Shown: positions 45,228 to 54,624 of the stretch, piece after piece
How positions within the stretch are numbered: the stretch's first letter is position 1
How the letters are laid out: every line of letters starts with the position of its first letter
From: Emticicia oligotrophica DSM 17448
Lineage (GTDB): Bacteria > Bacteroidota > Bacteroidia > Cytophagales > Spirosomataceae
Reading direction: 5' to 3'
DNA: 64,000 bases
NCBI RefSeq assembly: GCF_000263195.1
Contig: NC_018748.1
Location: 4,650,001 to 4,714,000 of the forward strand
The notes under the pieces: model-generated
Seen by the model: only the letters and a program-made list of their open reading frames with translations
The model's database searches: none
What the model was told of the DNA's origin: nothing
Translations under genes and position numbers: made by a program

Positions 45228-46529
45228 CTATATATTTAAGCTTTTATTCTTAAAAATTTGAAAAACAATAGACCCAATTCCTAAGAACATTACTCCAGCA
45301 AATGCTTGCTGTGGTTTTTCGATTAAAGTATTCAACACAATAAACAAACACATTGCAATAAAAATGCTAGCTATCATTTTACCAATAAAAGTTTTATTTT
45401 TAATTAACTTAAAATAAGTAGTAGCCGCTAATAAGAAAAAAAGCGTATCAACAAATACAACATAAGTAATTAGATTAGAAAAAGTCTTCCAGAAAATCAG
45501 CAAAAAAATGGTCCAAATTGATTGAAAAATAATTGCCCAAAAGGGAGTATGATATTTAGGATGAATCTCTGCAAATTTTTTAAAAAAAAGTTTATCATCA
45601 GACATTGCGAAGTAAATACGTGGAGCTGTTAATATATATATACCAATTGTGCCTAAAACAGAAAGTACAATTAAAAAAGAAATAAACTTACTACCCAAAC
45701 TCCAAATTGTACTTATGGCATCCGATGCAACACTATTAGAATTGACCATTTGGTTGATGGGAATCAGCTTTAAATATGCAAAATTGATAGTGAGATACGC
45801 GAAACAAACTGCCAATATGCCTATAATAAGTGCTTTGGGAACGATTTTGCTTGCATCTTTAACTTCAGAAGCGATAAACGTAGCATGTTGATATCCACCA
45901 TAAGAGAAGCTTACACCAATTAACGCTAAGCCTAAAGCTGAAATTAATGATAAATTATTCGAATTACTTGGATATTCAATGTTAAAATAATCAATTTTGG
46001 TATTAGTACCCCAAAAAAAACCTATTAAAACTACCGAAATAATTCCAAGTAATTTTGCCGACGTGAAAATACTAGCAAATAGACTTCCTAACTTAACCCC
46101 TACAACATTCATTAATGTTAGTAAAGTAATTGCTAAAATGGCAATTATTAGCTCAGCATTTTCAGAAATGTTAAAAAAGACTTTTAAATAAGTAGTAAAA
46201 ACTAAACTCAATGCTGCTAAGGAGCCAGTATTTATTACTACTAACATCGACCATCCATACAAAAATGCGGGTAAATTACCATATGTTTCCTTTAGATATA
46301 CGTAAAACCCACCCACTTGTGAAAAATGTTCTGCAATTTTTGCAAAAGTCAATGCTCCACATAATGCAATAAGTCCACCTACAATCCAAACTGATAACAT
46401 TAGACCTTCACTTGGTAAATAGTAGGCAATTTCAGATGGGGTTCTAAAAATACCAGAACCTATACTTGAGCCAATGGCAATCATTGTCAGACTATATAGA
46501 CTTATTTGTTTTTTTAATTCATTTGACAT
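45228..46529 (-). CDS. APC-family amino acid permease
   Basis: A 433-residue membrane protein with about twelve hydrophobic helices. The first helix region carries the APC substrate-site motif IGSSIGSGIFRTPSEIAYYL (residues 18-37), with GGLIALCGALTFAKIAEHF in helix 2. This places it among L-amino acid/polyamine/organocation transporters. It lies just upstream of the PLP enzyme gene in the same direction. The substrate is unknown. Confidence 0.88.
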   Translation of the reverse strand: MSNELKKQISLYSLTMIAIGSSIGSGIFRTPSEIAYYLPSEGLMLSVWIVGGLIALCGALTFAKIAEHFSQVGGFYVYLKETYGNLPAFLYGWSMLVVINTGSLAALSLVFTTYLKVFFNISENAELIIAILAITLLTLMNVVGVKLGSLFASIFTSAKLLGIISVVLIGFFWGTNTKIDYFNIEYPSNSNNLSLISALGLALIGVSFSYGGYQHATFIASEVKDASKIVPKALIIGILAVCFAYLTINFAYLKLIPINQMVNSNSVASDAISTIWSLGSKFISFLIVLSVLGTIGIYILTAPRIYFAMSDDKLFFKKFAEIHPKYHTPFWAIIFQSIWTIFLLIFWKTFSNLITYVVFVDTLFFLLAATTYFKLIKNKTFIGKMIASIFIAMCLFIVLNTLIEKPQQAFAGVMFLGIGSIVFQIFKNKSLNI

Positions 46530-46643
46530 AGTCTAGTTAATTAGGGTAAAAACTACATTTTAGGATTTTTTTATACAATTTATGTGCATTTATACTGCCC
46601 GACAATTAAATATCCTGCACTAATTATCAAATAAAAGTATTAT

Positions 46644-46656
46644 ATTCAATTCTCAG
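46644..46656 (+). repeat. dispersed intergenic repeat ATTCAATTCTCAG, copy A
   Basis: One of three exact copies in the window (others at 27186-27198 and 55370-55382). Copies A and the one at 55370 share 25 bases with one mismatch, continuing into SCGAATAAA. The word is expected far less than once by chance in 64 kb. All copies are intergenic. The rest of this 284-bp gap holds a perfect DnaA-box match at 46791-46799 and no ORF. Confidence 0.55.
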
Positions 46657-46813
46657 GCCGAATAAAGCCCTAATTATTGGCTAAATTTAAAGGGTATTGT
46701 ATAAAAAAATCCTAAACTTGCGTATTTGATAGCTAATATTTTGGATTACCATTTACATAAATAGCTGATAATCAACAACTTATAAACATTTGTGGATAAT
46801 TTGATTTTTTCAT

Positions 46814-47047
46814 TTAATTTAAAAGTCCGTCAATACTTTTGGCTAACTTTCTATCTTTTTCAGTAACTGTATTTGCTTCATCATGTGTTGTAAGTTCAAT
46901 TTGAACTACATTCCATACATTTGACCAATTTGGATGATGATTTTGCTGTTCTGCTAAAAAGGCGACACGAGTCATGAACGCAAAAGCTTCAGAGAAATCC
47001 CTGAATTTGAACGTACGCTTAAGTCGGTTATCTTGTTCTTCCCACAT
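46814..47047 (-). CDS. phhB: 4a-hydroxytetrahydrobiopterin dehydratase (pterin-4a-carbinolamine dehydratase)
   Basis: A 77-residue enzyme that dehydrates the pterin carbinolamine. The active-site block AEQQNHHPNWSNVWN (residues 32-46) with the His-His-Pro-x-Trp motif and the C-terminal LTTHDEANTVTEKDRKLAK are diagnostic. The start MWEEQDN at 47047 is preferred; the frame stays open to 47092 through a terminator stem and is not coding there. No phenylalanine hydroxylase gene is in the window. Confidence 0.9.
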   Translation of the reverse strand: MWEEQDNRLKRTFKFRDFSEAFAFMTRVAFLAEQQNHHPNWSNVWNVVQIELTTHDEANTVTEKDRKLAKSIDGLLN

Positions 47048-47093
47048 AGAATTTTTAAATAAAAGTGATATTATCGCACAGTAAATATACAAA

Positions 47094-47121
47094 AAAAGGC
47101 GAACCTTTCGATTCGCCTTTT
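47094..47121 (-). terminator. terminator of tRNA-Ser
   Basis: A 10-bp stem (AAAAGGCGAA / TTCGCCTTTT) with an 8-base loop and further Ts on the minus strand, three bases after the tRNA. Confidence 0.88.
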
Positions 47122-47123
47122 AG

Positions 47124-47208
47124 CAGAGAGAGAGGGATTCGAACCCCCGGACCTTTGACAGTCAACGGTTTTCAAGACCGCCGCATTCGACCACTCTGCC
47201 ATCTCTCT
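47124..47208 (-). tRNA. tRNA-Ser (anticodon UGA)
   Basis: On the minus strand a complete class II tRNA of 85 bases. It has a 7-bp acceptor stem AGAGAGA/TCTCTCT, the D-arm, and an anticodon loop CTTGAAA giving UGA. A long variable arm and a T-arm with TTCGAAT follow. The discriminator base is G, usual for serine. CCA is not encoded. Confidence 0.97.
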
Positions 47209-47238
47209 ATGTTTTTTGGTCACTGCCTTATTGTGATA

Positions 47239-47269
47239 CAAAAGTACGGCAAAAAAATTATTTTGTCAA
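47239..47269 (-). promoter_or_regulatory. promoter of tRNA-Ser
   Basis: On the minus strand, TTG (47267-47269) and TACTTTTG (47239-47246) are exactly 20 bases apart. Transcription should start near 47232, about 24 bases before the mature tRNA. Confidence 0.65.
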
Positions 47270-47341
47270 TAGTATAACAAGTTTTTTTTCAATATTTACA
47301 GTACATAATATCTATTCAACTGATAATCAATCACATAAGTA

Positions 47342-48109
47342 TTAATTTTTTTTTCCAATAATTATAAATAATGAACTCCCGAAAAAGGATTTTTTAAATA
47401 AATAAGATTCAAATTTTACTAGTTGAAAAAATAAATTATTGATGATTTCTGAAGGTACTTTCACATCTGATTTAATATTATTCAAATTGATAAGATTTAG
47501 TTTTATTTGGAATTGCTGTATCAAACGAACCAAAAGGATTATTGGTGAGAGGAATAAACTCCAATAAGTAAAACTATAAATTCTTAAGGGTAATACATTT
47601 AATATTCTTCTAAAACTTTTGATTGTAAATCGTTGCATTCCTCCCACTGCTATATCGTGAGTACCACGAAAAATATTAAAGGCATTATTATTAGTAATGA
47701 TGATACCAGTGGGTTTGATTATTCTACTAAAATCACCAAAAATCTTCGTGATTTCATTATCTTCAAATTGATATACGACATCATTATTTACAATTACATC
47801 AAATTCATCATGATTAAAGACTTTGTCTAATTTAGTGATATCCAAATGCTTAACATCCAAATCTCTTTGCTTACAGAATGACACTGCATCAATAGAGAAG
47901 TCAAAACCTTGAATATTTGTATAACCATTTCTAATTAAATAATCCATTAATCCTCCTGTACCGCATCCAGCATCTAAAATTTTTATTTTATTATCTTCTT
48001 TGTATCTTTCAGTTATAGCACTAAGTACTTTTTCATGTAGAATTTTATACCACCAGAGGCTTCCTTCTGCCTCGTACATCATCTTATATTCCTCGTAATT
48101 AATTAGCAT
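47342..48109 (-). CDS. class I SAM-dependent methyltransferase
   Basis: A 255-residue protein with the SAM-binding motif I ILDAGCGTGGLMDYLI (about residue 44), motif II (GFDFSIDAVSFCKQRD) and motif IV (FDVIVNNDVVYQFED). A hydrophobic segment in the C-terminal third (YSFTYWSLFLSPIILLVRLI) suggests membrane association. It is the last gene of a same-strand cluster with a glycosyltransferase and a sugar aminotransferase, so it probably modifies a lipid-linked sugar or polyprenyl intermediate. Confidence 0.85.
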   Translation of the reverse strand: MLINYEEYKMMYEAEGSLWWYKILHEKVLSAITERYKEDNKIKILDAGCGTGGLMDYLIRNGYTNIQGFDFSIDAVSFCKQRDLDVKHLDITKLDKVFNHDEFDVIVNNDVVYQFEDNEITKIFGDFSRIIKPTGIIITNNNAFNIFRGTHDIAVGGMQRFTIKSFRRILNVLPLRIYSFTYWSLFLSPIILLVRLIQQFQIKLNLINLNNIKSDVKVPSEIINNLFFQLVKFESYLFKKSFFGSSLFIIIGKKN

Positions 48110-48121
48110 TTTAGATATTTA

Positions 48122-49006
48122 CTACTTTTCAATATATTGTGGTGTATTATTTTGAGATAAGAATGCCTTTGAAATGTATTCCCCAATGATACCCAAGGAA
48201 GTCAGTTGAATACCACCAAAGAATATAAATATACATAATCCCCAATCAGGAATAAAGTGAAAAAGGTAGGCAAACAACATCAAAATGGATAAGAGAATTA
48301 GAAATATCCCCAATGAAAGAATTAATCGAACTGGTAAAATAGAATAGCCAAATAAAATTGTCATAAAAAGCGTAACCAACCTTTTAAGTGTATAGTTTGA
48401 CTCGCCCTCCATCCTTTTATTGTGTTTTACCTGAATTTTTCCTACATTATTAGTTACCCTAAATATCAACGCATCAATATATGGGTACGGTCCTTTATAC
48501 TTGATTATCTCTTGTATTACTTCAAAATTAATAAGTTTAAAGCTTGATAAATATAAGTTTTTAGGTTTTTTCAATAAAGATGTGGTTAAACGATTGACCA
48601 ACCAGCTACCAAAATTTCTAAATAAACTATGTTTTTTTTCAGCATAGTAACTATAAACCACATCGTGTTGATTCAGTTGAGCTTCATCTAATAGTTTAAT
48701 AATTTCAGAAGGTGGGTTTTGGAAATCATCATCAATGATAACTGCGTATTTTGCCTCTACATGATTTAACCCACACATAACCGCATTAAACTCTCCGAAG
48801 TTTTTTCTCAAAGAATAAAACTTTAAGTTTGTATATTTTTCTACAAGTAATTGACAAACTTTTTCAGAATCATCAGGACTACCATCATTAACTAAAATAA
48901 TTTCAAAATCATATTTATTAAGTTCAAGCTGAAGGGTTTCAACAAGTCTAGTAATTGTCTTAGCCCCTTTATAAACTGGAATTACAACTGAAAGGATTTT
49001 AGTCAT
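48122..49006 (-). CDS. glycosyltransferase family 2, membrane-anchored (GtrB/ArnC-like)
   Basis: A GT-A fold domain (LSVVIPVYKGAKTITRLVET, then the nucleotide-sugar/metal motif VIIDDDFQNPPSEI near residue 92) is followed by two C-terminal transmembrane helices. This is the arrangement of polyprenyl-phosphate sugar transferases such as GtrB, ArnC and DPM1. It lies 12 bases from both the methyltransferase and the DegT-type gene, so the three form an operon for a surface-glycan sugar. Confidence 0.9.
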   Translation of the reverse strand: MTKILSVVIPVYKGAKTITRLVETLQLELNKYDFEIILVNDGSPDDSEKVCQLLVEKYTNLKFYSLRKNFGEFNAVMCGLNHVEAKYAVIIDDDFQNPPSEIIKLLDEAQLNQHDVVYSYYAEKKHSLFRNFGSWLVNRLTTSLLKKPKNLYLSSFKLINFEVIQEIIKYKGPYPYIDALIFRVTNNVGKIQVKHNKRMEGESNYTLKRLVTLFMTILFGYSILPVRLILSLGIFLILLSILMLFAYLFHFIPDWGLCIFIFFGGIQLTSLGIIGEYISKAFLSQNNTPQYIEK

Positions 49007-49018
49007 TCCAATAAAAAT

Positions 49019-50143
49019 TTAGTACTTGTTAATTTTATCAATAATATAAGTTACTTCATTTTCACTCAAAACTACATTGAGTGGAATACTAACCACCTGT
49101 TCATGAATTTGCTCAGTAATGGTAAATGTCTTATTATTCCATTCTCGATATGCCAACTGTTTATGTGGTGGTATAGGATAATGAATGTCAGTACCTATTC
49201 CATTCTCTAATAAATATTTCCTAAAATTATCTCTATTATCAACCCTAACTACAAATAAATGCCAAGCATCAAGTTTGCAAGTATCAGCGGGAGGAAGAAT
49301 CACTTTATCATTATTTATTTCGGATAAATATCTATTTGCAATTTTTTGACGAATAAAATTATCTTCTTCTATACGATTTAATTTTACATTTAATACAGAT
49401 GCCTGTATTTCATCAAGTCTACTATTCAATCCTTGAAACTCGAAAATATATTTTTTCCCAGACCCATAATTCCGCAGAGCTCTTATTTTTTCTGCCAACA
49501 AATTATCGTTTGTTGTAATTGCTCCAGCATCACCTAATGCTCCTAAATTTTTAGTTGGATAAAAGCTAAAACCGGCACCGTCGGCAAGATTACCAGCACG
49601 CTTTCCTTCATAAATGGCTCCATGGGCTTGAGCTGCATCTTCAAAAACTTTTAAATCATATCTTTGTGCAACTTTTAAAATGGTATCCATCTCACAACAC
49701 TTACCATAAAGATGCACTACCAGAATGGCTTTTGTATTTCTGCTAATTTTTTCTTCAATCTTATGAGCATCAATTAGAAAAGTCTGAGGGTCTGGCTCGA
49801 CCAAAATTGGTTTATGACCTGCGAGAGTTATAGCTAAAATTGTTGCTATATAAGTATTTGCAGGAACAATAATCTCAGAGTCTTGTGGAAAGTTTGAGGC
49901 TTTTAACAAAAGTACCAGTGCGTCAAGTCCATTGGCTACGCCAATGCAATGTTTTGCACCACAAAATTTTGCAAATGCATTTTCAAATTTCTTTGCTTCC
50001 TCGCCAAGGATATACCACCCAGACGACGTAACTTGCCTAACAGCATTATTAATCTCCTTTTCAAATGGACGATTAATCGACTTTAGGTCGAGAAATGGAA
50101 TATTTTTAATTCCTTTCGTAGATAGTTTGGTTTCTTTTTTCAA
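49019..50143 (-). CDS. DegT/DnrJ/EryC1 family sugar aminotransferase
   Basis: PLP enzymes of this family transaminate nucleotide-linked keto-sugars. Motifs are [14 protein letters not shown] (cofactor loop), the DAAQAHGA segment (about residue 182) and the PLP lysine in [14 protein letters not shown] (about 205). There is no ATG near the conserved start (PFLDLKSI), and a stop codon lies just upstream. Translation must therefore begin at the TTG at 50143 or the neighbouring ATT. It leads a three-gene unit with a glycosyltransferase and a methyltransferase, and begins 11 bases after the AddB-like gene ends. Confidence 0.9.
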   Translation of the reverse strand: MKKETKLSTKGIKNIPFLDLKSINRPFEKEINNAVRQVTSSGWYILGEEAKKFENAFAKFCGAKHCIGVANGLDALVLLLKASNFPQDSEIIVPANTYIATILAITLAGHKPILVEPDPQTFLIDAHKIEEKISRNTKAILVVHLYGKCCEMDTILKVAQRYDLKVFEDAAQAHGAIYEGKRAGNLADGAGFSFYPTKNLGALGDAGAITTNDNLLAEKIRALRNYGSGKKYIFEFQGLNSRLDEIQASVLNVKLNRIEEDNFIRQKIANRYLSEINNDKVILPPADTCKLDAWHLFVVRVDNRDNFRKYLLENGIGTDIHYPIPPHKQLAYREWNNKTFTITEQIHEQVVSIPLNVVLSENEVTYIIDKINKY

Positions 50144-50154
50144 AATTAATCAAA

Positions 50155-53088
50155 TTATCTACCACAGATTCCTCTAAAATCACAACGTTCACAAACTTTC
50201 AAATCTGAGGTTTGTGTAAAATTCAAAGCAGGATTTAGTAAATCAGTGATAATATTAGTCAAAATTTCTTCGGATTTATCAACAAACCCAAAAGTTTCAG
50301 GGTTACTTTCAAAACTTAAATTTACTTCTAATTTTTCTTTTAAATTACGAAATGAATAAATTTTAGCATTCACCTCATAATTCTCATACTTTTTCCCTCC
50401 AATAAATAATTTTCCATTATTCATTGACTTCGTAACCAAATATTGATATAACCAAAGTTGACGCAATTTTTCTTTTTCGGGCTCAAGTAAAGCCTCTTCC
50501 AAAGAAAGTTCACGTGGGGTTTCAAGTTCCTTATTCGTTACTTTTCCCGTTTTATAATCAATAACTTTAAGAATATTACCTTCTCTTTCTATTCTATCTA
50601 TTCTTCCTGCTATTTTAATTTTTTGTATTTTACCCAAAATCTCTTTTTCAAATACTACTTCAACTAACTGTTCGGCATTTATGACTTCAATTGGCAAATT
50701 CTGAGTTTGCTTTTGATTTATAAAAAAATCAGCAAGTAATTGTTCAGCAACTTGTTTTAAAAGATAATTCATTCCAGACTCAACAACAAATCCACCAAAT
50801 TTTTCCTGATAGGCTTCATTAAGTCTTTGTTCTAACTGCGTTAAGATTATATCTATTTTTTCTTCAGTAATTATTGGCCCAAAATCCTTATCAATTTTTT
50901 CAAGTGTATTGTGCAACCATGTTCCAAAAATATCTGCCCCAAAATTTTCATCTACTTCTTCTTTTTTTGAAATATTAGCAACCTTGTCAAAATAGAATTG
51001 CAAAGTACACTTTAAGTAAGTGCTCAATGATGTTGGATAAATACCTTTTTCAGCAATAAACTTAGATAATTTATCTAAAATTTCATCATTTTTAAAAATA
51101 TCAATTTTACCAATATATTCATTTTCAACCTCTTTTTCAAATAAAATCTTCGGGTAAGTCAGATTTATATGCTTGTTTTCTTTTACTAACTCATTTTCAA
51201 TCTGCAAAATAAATCTACTTTTTTCTGAGCCACCTCCACTCAAGCCCTCTCCATTAGGAATAACATACAGAATATCCACTTCTTTAGCTCTCTGTAAGAG
51301 CCTAAAAAAATGATATGACATCACGGCATCTTGGTCAGAATGAACTGGAAGCTGAAATTCGATACAAGCATCGAAAGGAATAAGTGAATTGATATGTTTA
51401 GCTGAAGGCAAAATGCCCTCGTTCACTGATAAAATAATAACACGCTCAAAATCTAAACAGCGAGTTTCTAGCATTCCCATAATTTGGAGATTAGAAATCG
51501 GCTCTCCGCTAAAAGGAATTTTCTCTTGTTTAATTAATTCATAAAGAAAATGTTTAAAACTTTTGAGATTTAATTCTCGATTTTGAAATAGTATTTTTTC
51601 AAGACGATGTAAAATAGTTAAGAATAAATAAAGATATTCCGTTTCGATTGCATCATTTGATTCTTTGTAAACATTTCTTAATTCATCAATCAATTGGTAA
51701 AATGAAGCAAGTGCTTTTTGAGGATTATCGCCCCATCGAGAAAAAAGAATTTTAAAAATTTGTTCATTTTCACCCAATTCTAACATTTCCTCCTCACTTA
51801 AATAAACGGCATTCTTCTTTAAAATTTCGGAAAGTGTTTTCCTAAAAATGGTAGTTTTTTGTGGATTATCCTGAATTTCTACAGCATACTTTATTTGTTC
51901 GTACCTTCTAACAAATGGATGGTTAAGAACCTTAAAAATATGACGATGACTAAATTTAGGAATCTTAATCGTTCCACCATCCTTCATTTTAAACTCAGCA
52001 ATATTCTGCTGAAGTTCAAAAATTGCATCAATTAAAGTGAATAACATCGAGCCTTTCAATGAAAGACCCATCGTAATATTAAAATCAGAGATTCGTTCAT
52101 TTAGTGAATAAATCACAGGACTTAGTAAATTCTCATCTGCTAATACGATTACTGTTGGCACATCTGGATTTGAAACAATGGCCTCGGCATAAATATGACC
52201 AGCAATTTTTGCCTGTAATGTTGCATTTTCAGTACCGATTATTCTAATATTTTTTTTAGATTTCAGCAAATCATCTGTTTGCCAATTCCACTTCCCAAAT
52301 CTGCCACTATTCTTATATGCCCTTAATAACATCCCTGCTTTATGATTATATTTACTATCCATAAAGTAAGAATCGGCATCCCATAAAGTTTCTGCTCGAT
52401 TGGTCTTTACAAGTGTTTCTATGATTTTTTCTTCCGAAGCACTTAAAGCATTAAAACCAATGAAATAGTACTTTTCAAAGATTTTAGCATTGTCTTTTTT
52501 CTCAACTAAAAGTTTTTTTACCGATTCGGCCAAGATTCTATAAGCCATTCCTCGATAAGCCAAATCTTTACTTTTTAAAGATTCTTGTAAATCGTTATAA
52601 ACATGATGGATATTTTCAAAAAGCTTAAAATACTTCTCTATTGTTTGAGTAATGGTGATTTCAGGTTTACCAATATTAAGTTGAGCAGGGTTCCATCTTT
52701 CAAGAACCTTTGCTTCACTCATATATTCAAAAATAGCCTTGGGGTTATCTACCAAATAAAGGTCAATTGTATCAAAATCTCGGAGTAATGTCGGTGCCCA
52801 CGAAATAAACCTTTCAAACTTTACTTCAGGGTCATACTTCTTAAAAATTTCAAAAAGTTCGAATAATAAACTTACTGCATCAATCTGATTTACTCCAGAC
52901 ATTTGCATGACAAAATCATCAATTGCCAAAATCTCGGGTGCAATAAAAGGAATATCAGAAAATTTAGCAAGCGATTGTTTAAAATAGAATACTGCTCTTC
53001 TACTGGGCAATACCACGCAGATATTTTTCAATTCTGCAAGTGAATGCTTTTCAAAGATATATTTAGCTGTTTGGTTTAGAAATGACAT
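50155..53088 (-). CDS. PD-(D/E)XK nuclease family protein, AddB-like
   Basis: A 977-residue protein with an inactive helicase-like N-terminal part (NICVVLPSRRAVFYFKQSL), a UvrD-like middle (RVIILSVNEGILP) and a C-terminal RecB-type nuclease (GRIDRIEREGNILKVIDYKT, about residue 850). One Cys in STYLKCTLQFYF and three in CERCDFRGIC form the four-cysteine iron-sulfur staple of AddB. Start MSFLNQTAKY at 53088 is preferred to an upstream in-frame start at 53154. AddAB-type enzymes process broken DNA ends; no addA-like gene adjoins. Confidence 0.85.
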   Translation of the reverse strand: MSFLNQTAKYIFEKHSLAELKNICVVLPSRRAVFYFKQSLAKFSDIPFIAPEILAIDDFVMQMSGVNQIDAVSLLFELFEIFKKYDPEVKFERFISWAPTLLRDFDTIDLYLVDNPKAIFEYMSEAKVLERWNPAQLNIGKPEITITQTIEKYFKLFENIHHVYNDLQESLKSKDLAYRGMAYRILAESVKKLLVEKKDNAKIFEKYYFIGFNALSASEEKIIETLVKTNRAETLWDADSYFMDSKYNHKAGMLLRAYKNSGRFGKWNWQTDDLLKSKKNIRIIGTENATLQAKIAGHIYAEAIVSNPDVPTVIVLADENLLSPVIYSLNERISDFNITMGLSLKGSMLFTLIDAIFELQQNIAEFKMKDGGTIKIPKFSHRHIFKVLNHPFVRRYEQIKYAVEIQDNPQKTTIFRKTLSEILKKNAVYLSEEEMLELGENEQIFKILFSRWGDNPQKALASFYQLIDELRNVYKESNDAIETEYLYLFLTILHRLEKILFQNRELNLKSFKHFLYELIKQEKIPFSGEPISNLQIMGMLETRCLDFERVIILSVNEGILPSAKHINSLIPFDACIEFQLPVHSDQDAVMSYHFFRLLQRAKEVDILYVIPNGEGLSGGGSEKSRFILQIENELVKENKHINLTYPKILFEKEVENEYIGKIDIFKNDEILDKLSKFIAEKGIYPTSLSTYLKCTLQFYFDKVANISKKEEVDENFGADIFGTWLHNTLEKIDKDFGPIITEEKIDIILTQLEQRLNEAYQEKFGGFVVESGMNYLLKQVAEQLLADFFINQKQTQNLPIEVINAEQLVEVVFEKEILGKIQKIKIAGRIDRIEREGNILKVIDYKTGKVTNKELETPRELSLEEALLEPEKEKLRQLWLYQYLVTKSMNNGKLFIGGKKYENYEVNAKIYSFRNLKEKLEVNLSFESNPETFGFVDKSEEILTNIITDLLNPALNFTQTSDLKVCERCDFRGICGR

Positions 53089-53192
53089 TAGGAAGATTGA
53101 ATTTAGGTAAAGGAAAATACAAACAGTAAAAGCTTCCTTTATCCAAAAATACACAAATCATCTGAAGTATCAAGGCGAAATTTTTCAGATGA

Positions 53193-54506
53193 CTATTTTT
53201 TATCAAGGGCCTCTTTATATGCTTTCAGTACTCGCTCACGGGCAAAAGTATGCTCAACGATTGGCCTTGGATAATCAAAAGAATTTAATTCTGGAATCCA
53301 TTTTTTAATATACTTCAATTCTGGGTCAAATTTTTGAGTTTGAGAAGTAGGATTAAAAATTCGGAAATACGGAGCTGCATCGCATCCACTACTAGAAGCC
53401 CATTGCCAGCCTCCATTATTAGCAGAGAAATCAAAGTCTAATAATTTTTGAGCAAAATAAGCTTCGCCCCATCGCCAATCAATCAATAAATGCTTAATTA
53501 AAAAACTAGCCGTAATCATACGAACACGATTATGCATAAAACCAGTTGTATTCAACTCTCTCATACCAGCATCTACAATTGGATAACCTGTTTTTCCTGC
53601 ACACCATTTCTTAAATTCCGCTTCATTATTTCTCCATACTATATTGTCATACTCTTTTCTAAATGATTGGCCATCGTTAATATGCGGAAAATGAAATAAA
53701 ATATTCATATAAAAATCTCGCCAAATTAATTCATTCAACCATTTTTCGTTGAGAACTTTAGCTTTGCGAGCTAATTCCCTAATACTAACCGTACCAAATC
53801 TTAAATGAACACTCAACCTACTGGTTCCTGCAATTGAAGGTATATCTCGAATTTGGTCATATTTGCTAATTAGTTCTTCTCGAAGTTCTTTTTTAGGAAA
53901 ATTCATTCCTGACTCTTTAAAACCAATTTCTTCCAAAGTTGGGAAATGGAGAATTTCCGAACCTAGAAAATGATTGAAGTACTTTTCATTAGGGTAAGAT
54001 TTTAAATAAAATTCATTTAAAGTATCTTTCCATTTCCTACTGTATGGTGTGAAGACCGTGTAAGGAGTTCCGCTTCCACTCAAAACCTCATTTTTTTCAA
54101 AAATTGTTTGGTCTTTGAAAGTATAAAAGGCTATACCTTTACTATTGAGTAATTCGCCTACCTGTTTGTCACGTTCAATTGCATACTTCTCATAGTCATG
54201 ATTGGTATATACTTCTGCAATTTCATATTCTTCTGAAATTAATTTCCAAATTTCTATAGGTTCACCTTTTTTAATCAAAATTGAAGATTGAAGCTTTGAT
54301 AATGACCTTTGTAATTCTGATAAAGCATGATGTATAAATTCTACTCTTTGGTCTTGTTTATTTTCAAGCTTATTAAGAATATTAGTATCAAAAATAAATA
54401 TTGGTAAAACTTTATAACCACTTCTTAAAGCATGATACAAGCCCGCATTATCATTTAAACGTAAATCACGTCGAAACCAAAAAATAGCAATTTTCTCTTT
54501 AGTCAT
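53193..54506 (-). CDS. phrB: deoxyribodipyrimidine photolyase (class I)
   Basis: This light-driven flavoenzyme repairs cyclobutane pyrimidine dimers. The N-terminal photolyase domain starts FWFRRDLRLNDNAGL, and the FAD-binding domain has SRLSVHLRFGTVSIR (about residue 226). The C-terminal block WQWASSSGCDAAPYFRIFNP (about 375) is diagnostic. The length of 437 residues is normal. Upstream DNA is divergent with the LolA-like gene. Confidence 0.94.
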   Translation of the reverse strand: MTKEKIAIFWFRRDLRLNDNAGLYHALRSGYKVLPIFIFDTNILNKLENKQDQRVEFIHHALSELQRSLSKLQSSILIKKGEPIEIWKLISEEYEIAEVYTNHDYEKYAIERDKQVGELLNSKGIAFYTFKDQTIFEKNEVLSGSGTPYTVFTPYSRKWKDTLNEFYLKSYPNEKYFNHFLGSEILHFPTLEEIGFKESGMNFPKKELREELISKYDQIRDIPSIAGTSRLSVHLRFGTVSIRELARKAKVLNEKWLNELIWRDFYMNILFHFPHINDGQSFRKEYDNIVWRNNEAEFKKWCAGKTGYPIVDAGMRELNTTGFMHNRVRMITASFLIKHLLIDWRWGEAYFAQKLLDFDFSANNGGWQWASSSGCDAAPYFRIFNPTSQTQKFDPELKYIKKWIPELNSFDYPRPIVEHTFARERVLKAYKEALDKK

Positions 54507-54567
54507 TATTTATCAGTGTTTTATCTACTTCTGTGTATTTTTTGTAGGCACATTAAAATAAAAACTT

Positions 54568-54575
54568 TACATTTG
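54568..54575 (+). promoter_or_regulatory. -7 box upstream of the LolA-like gene
   Basis: TACATTTG matches TAnnTTTG 49 bases before the start codon; a TTG lies 23 bases upstream, at the edge of the accepted spacing. Confidence 0.4.
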
Positions 54576-54624
54576 GGTAAAATGTTTGTCTAAAAAATAA
54601 AATTCAATCAAACTTTAAAAGACA

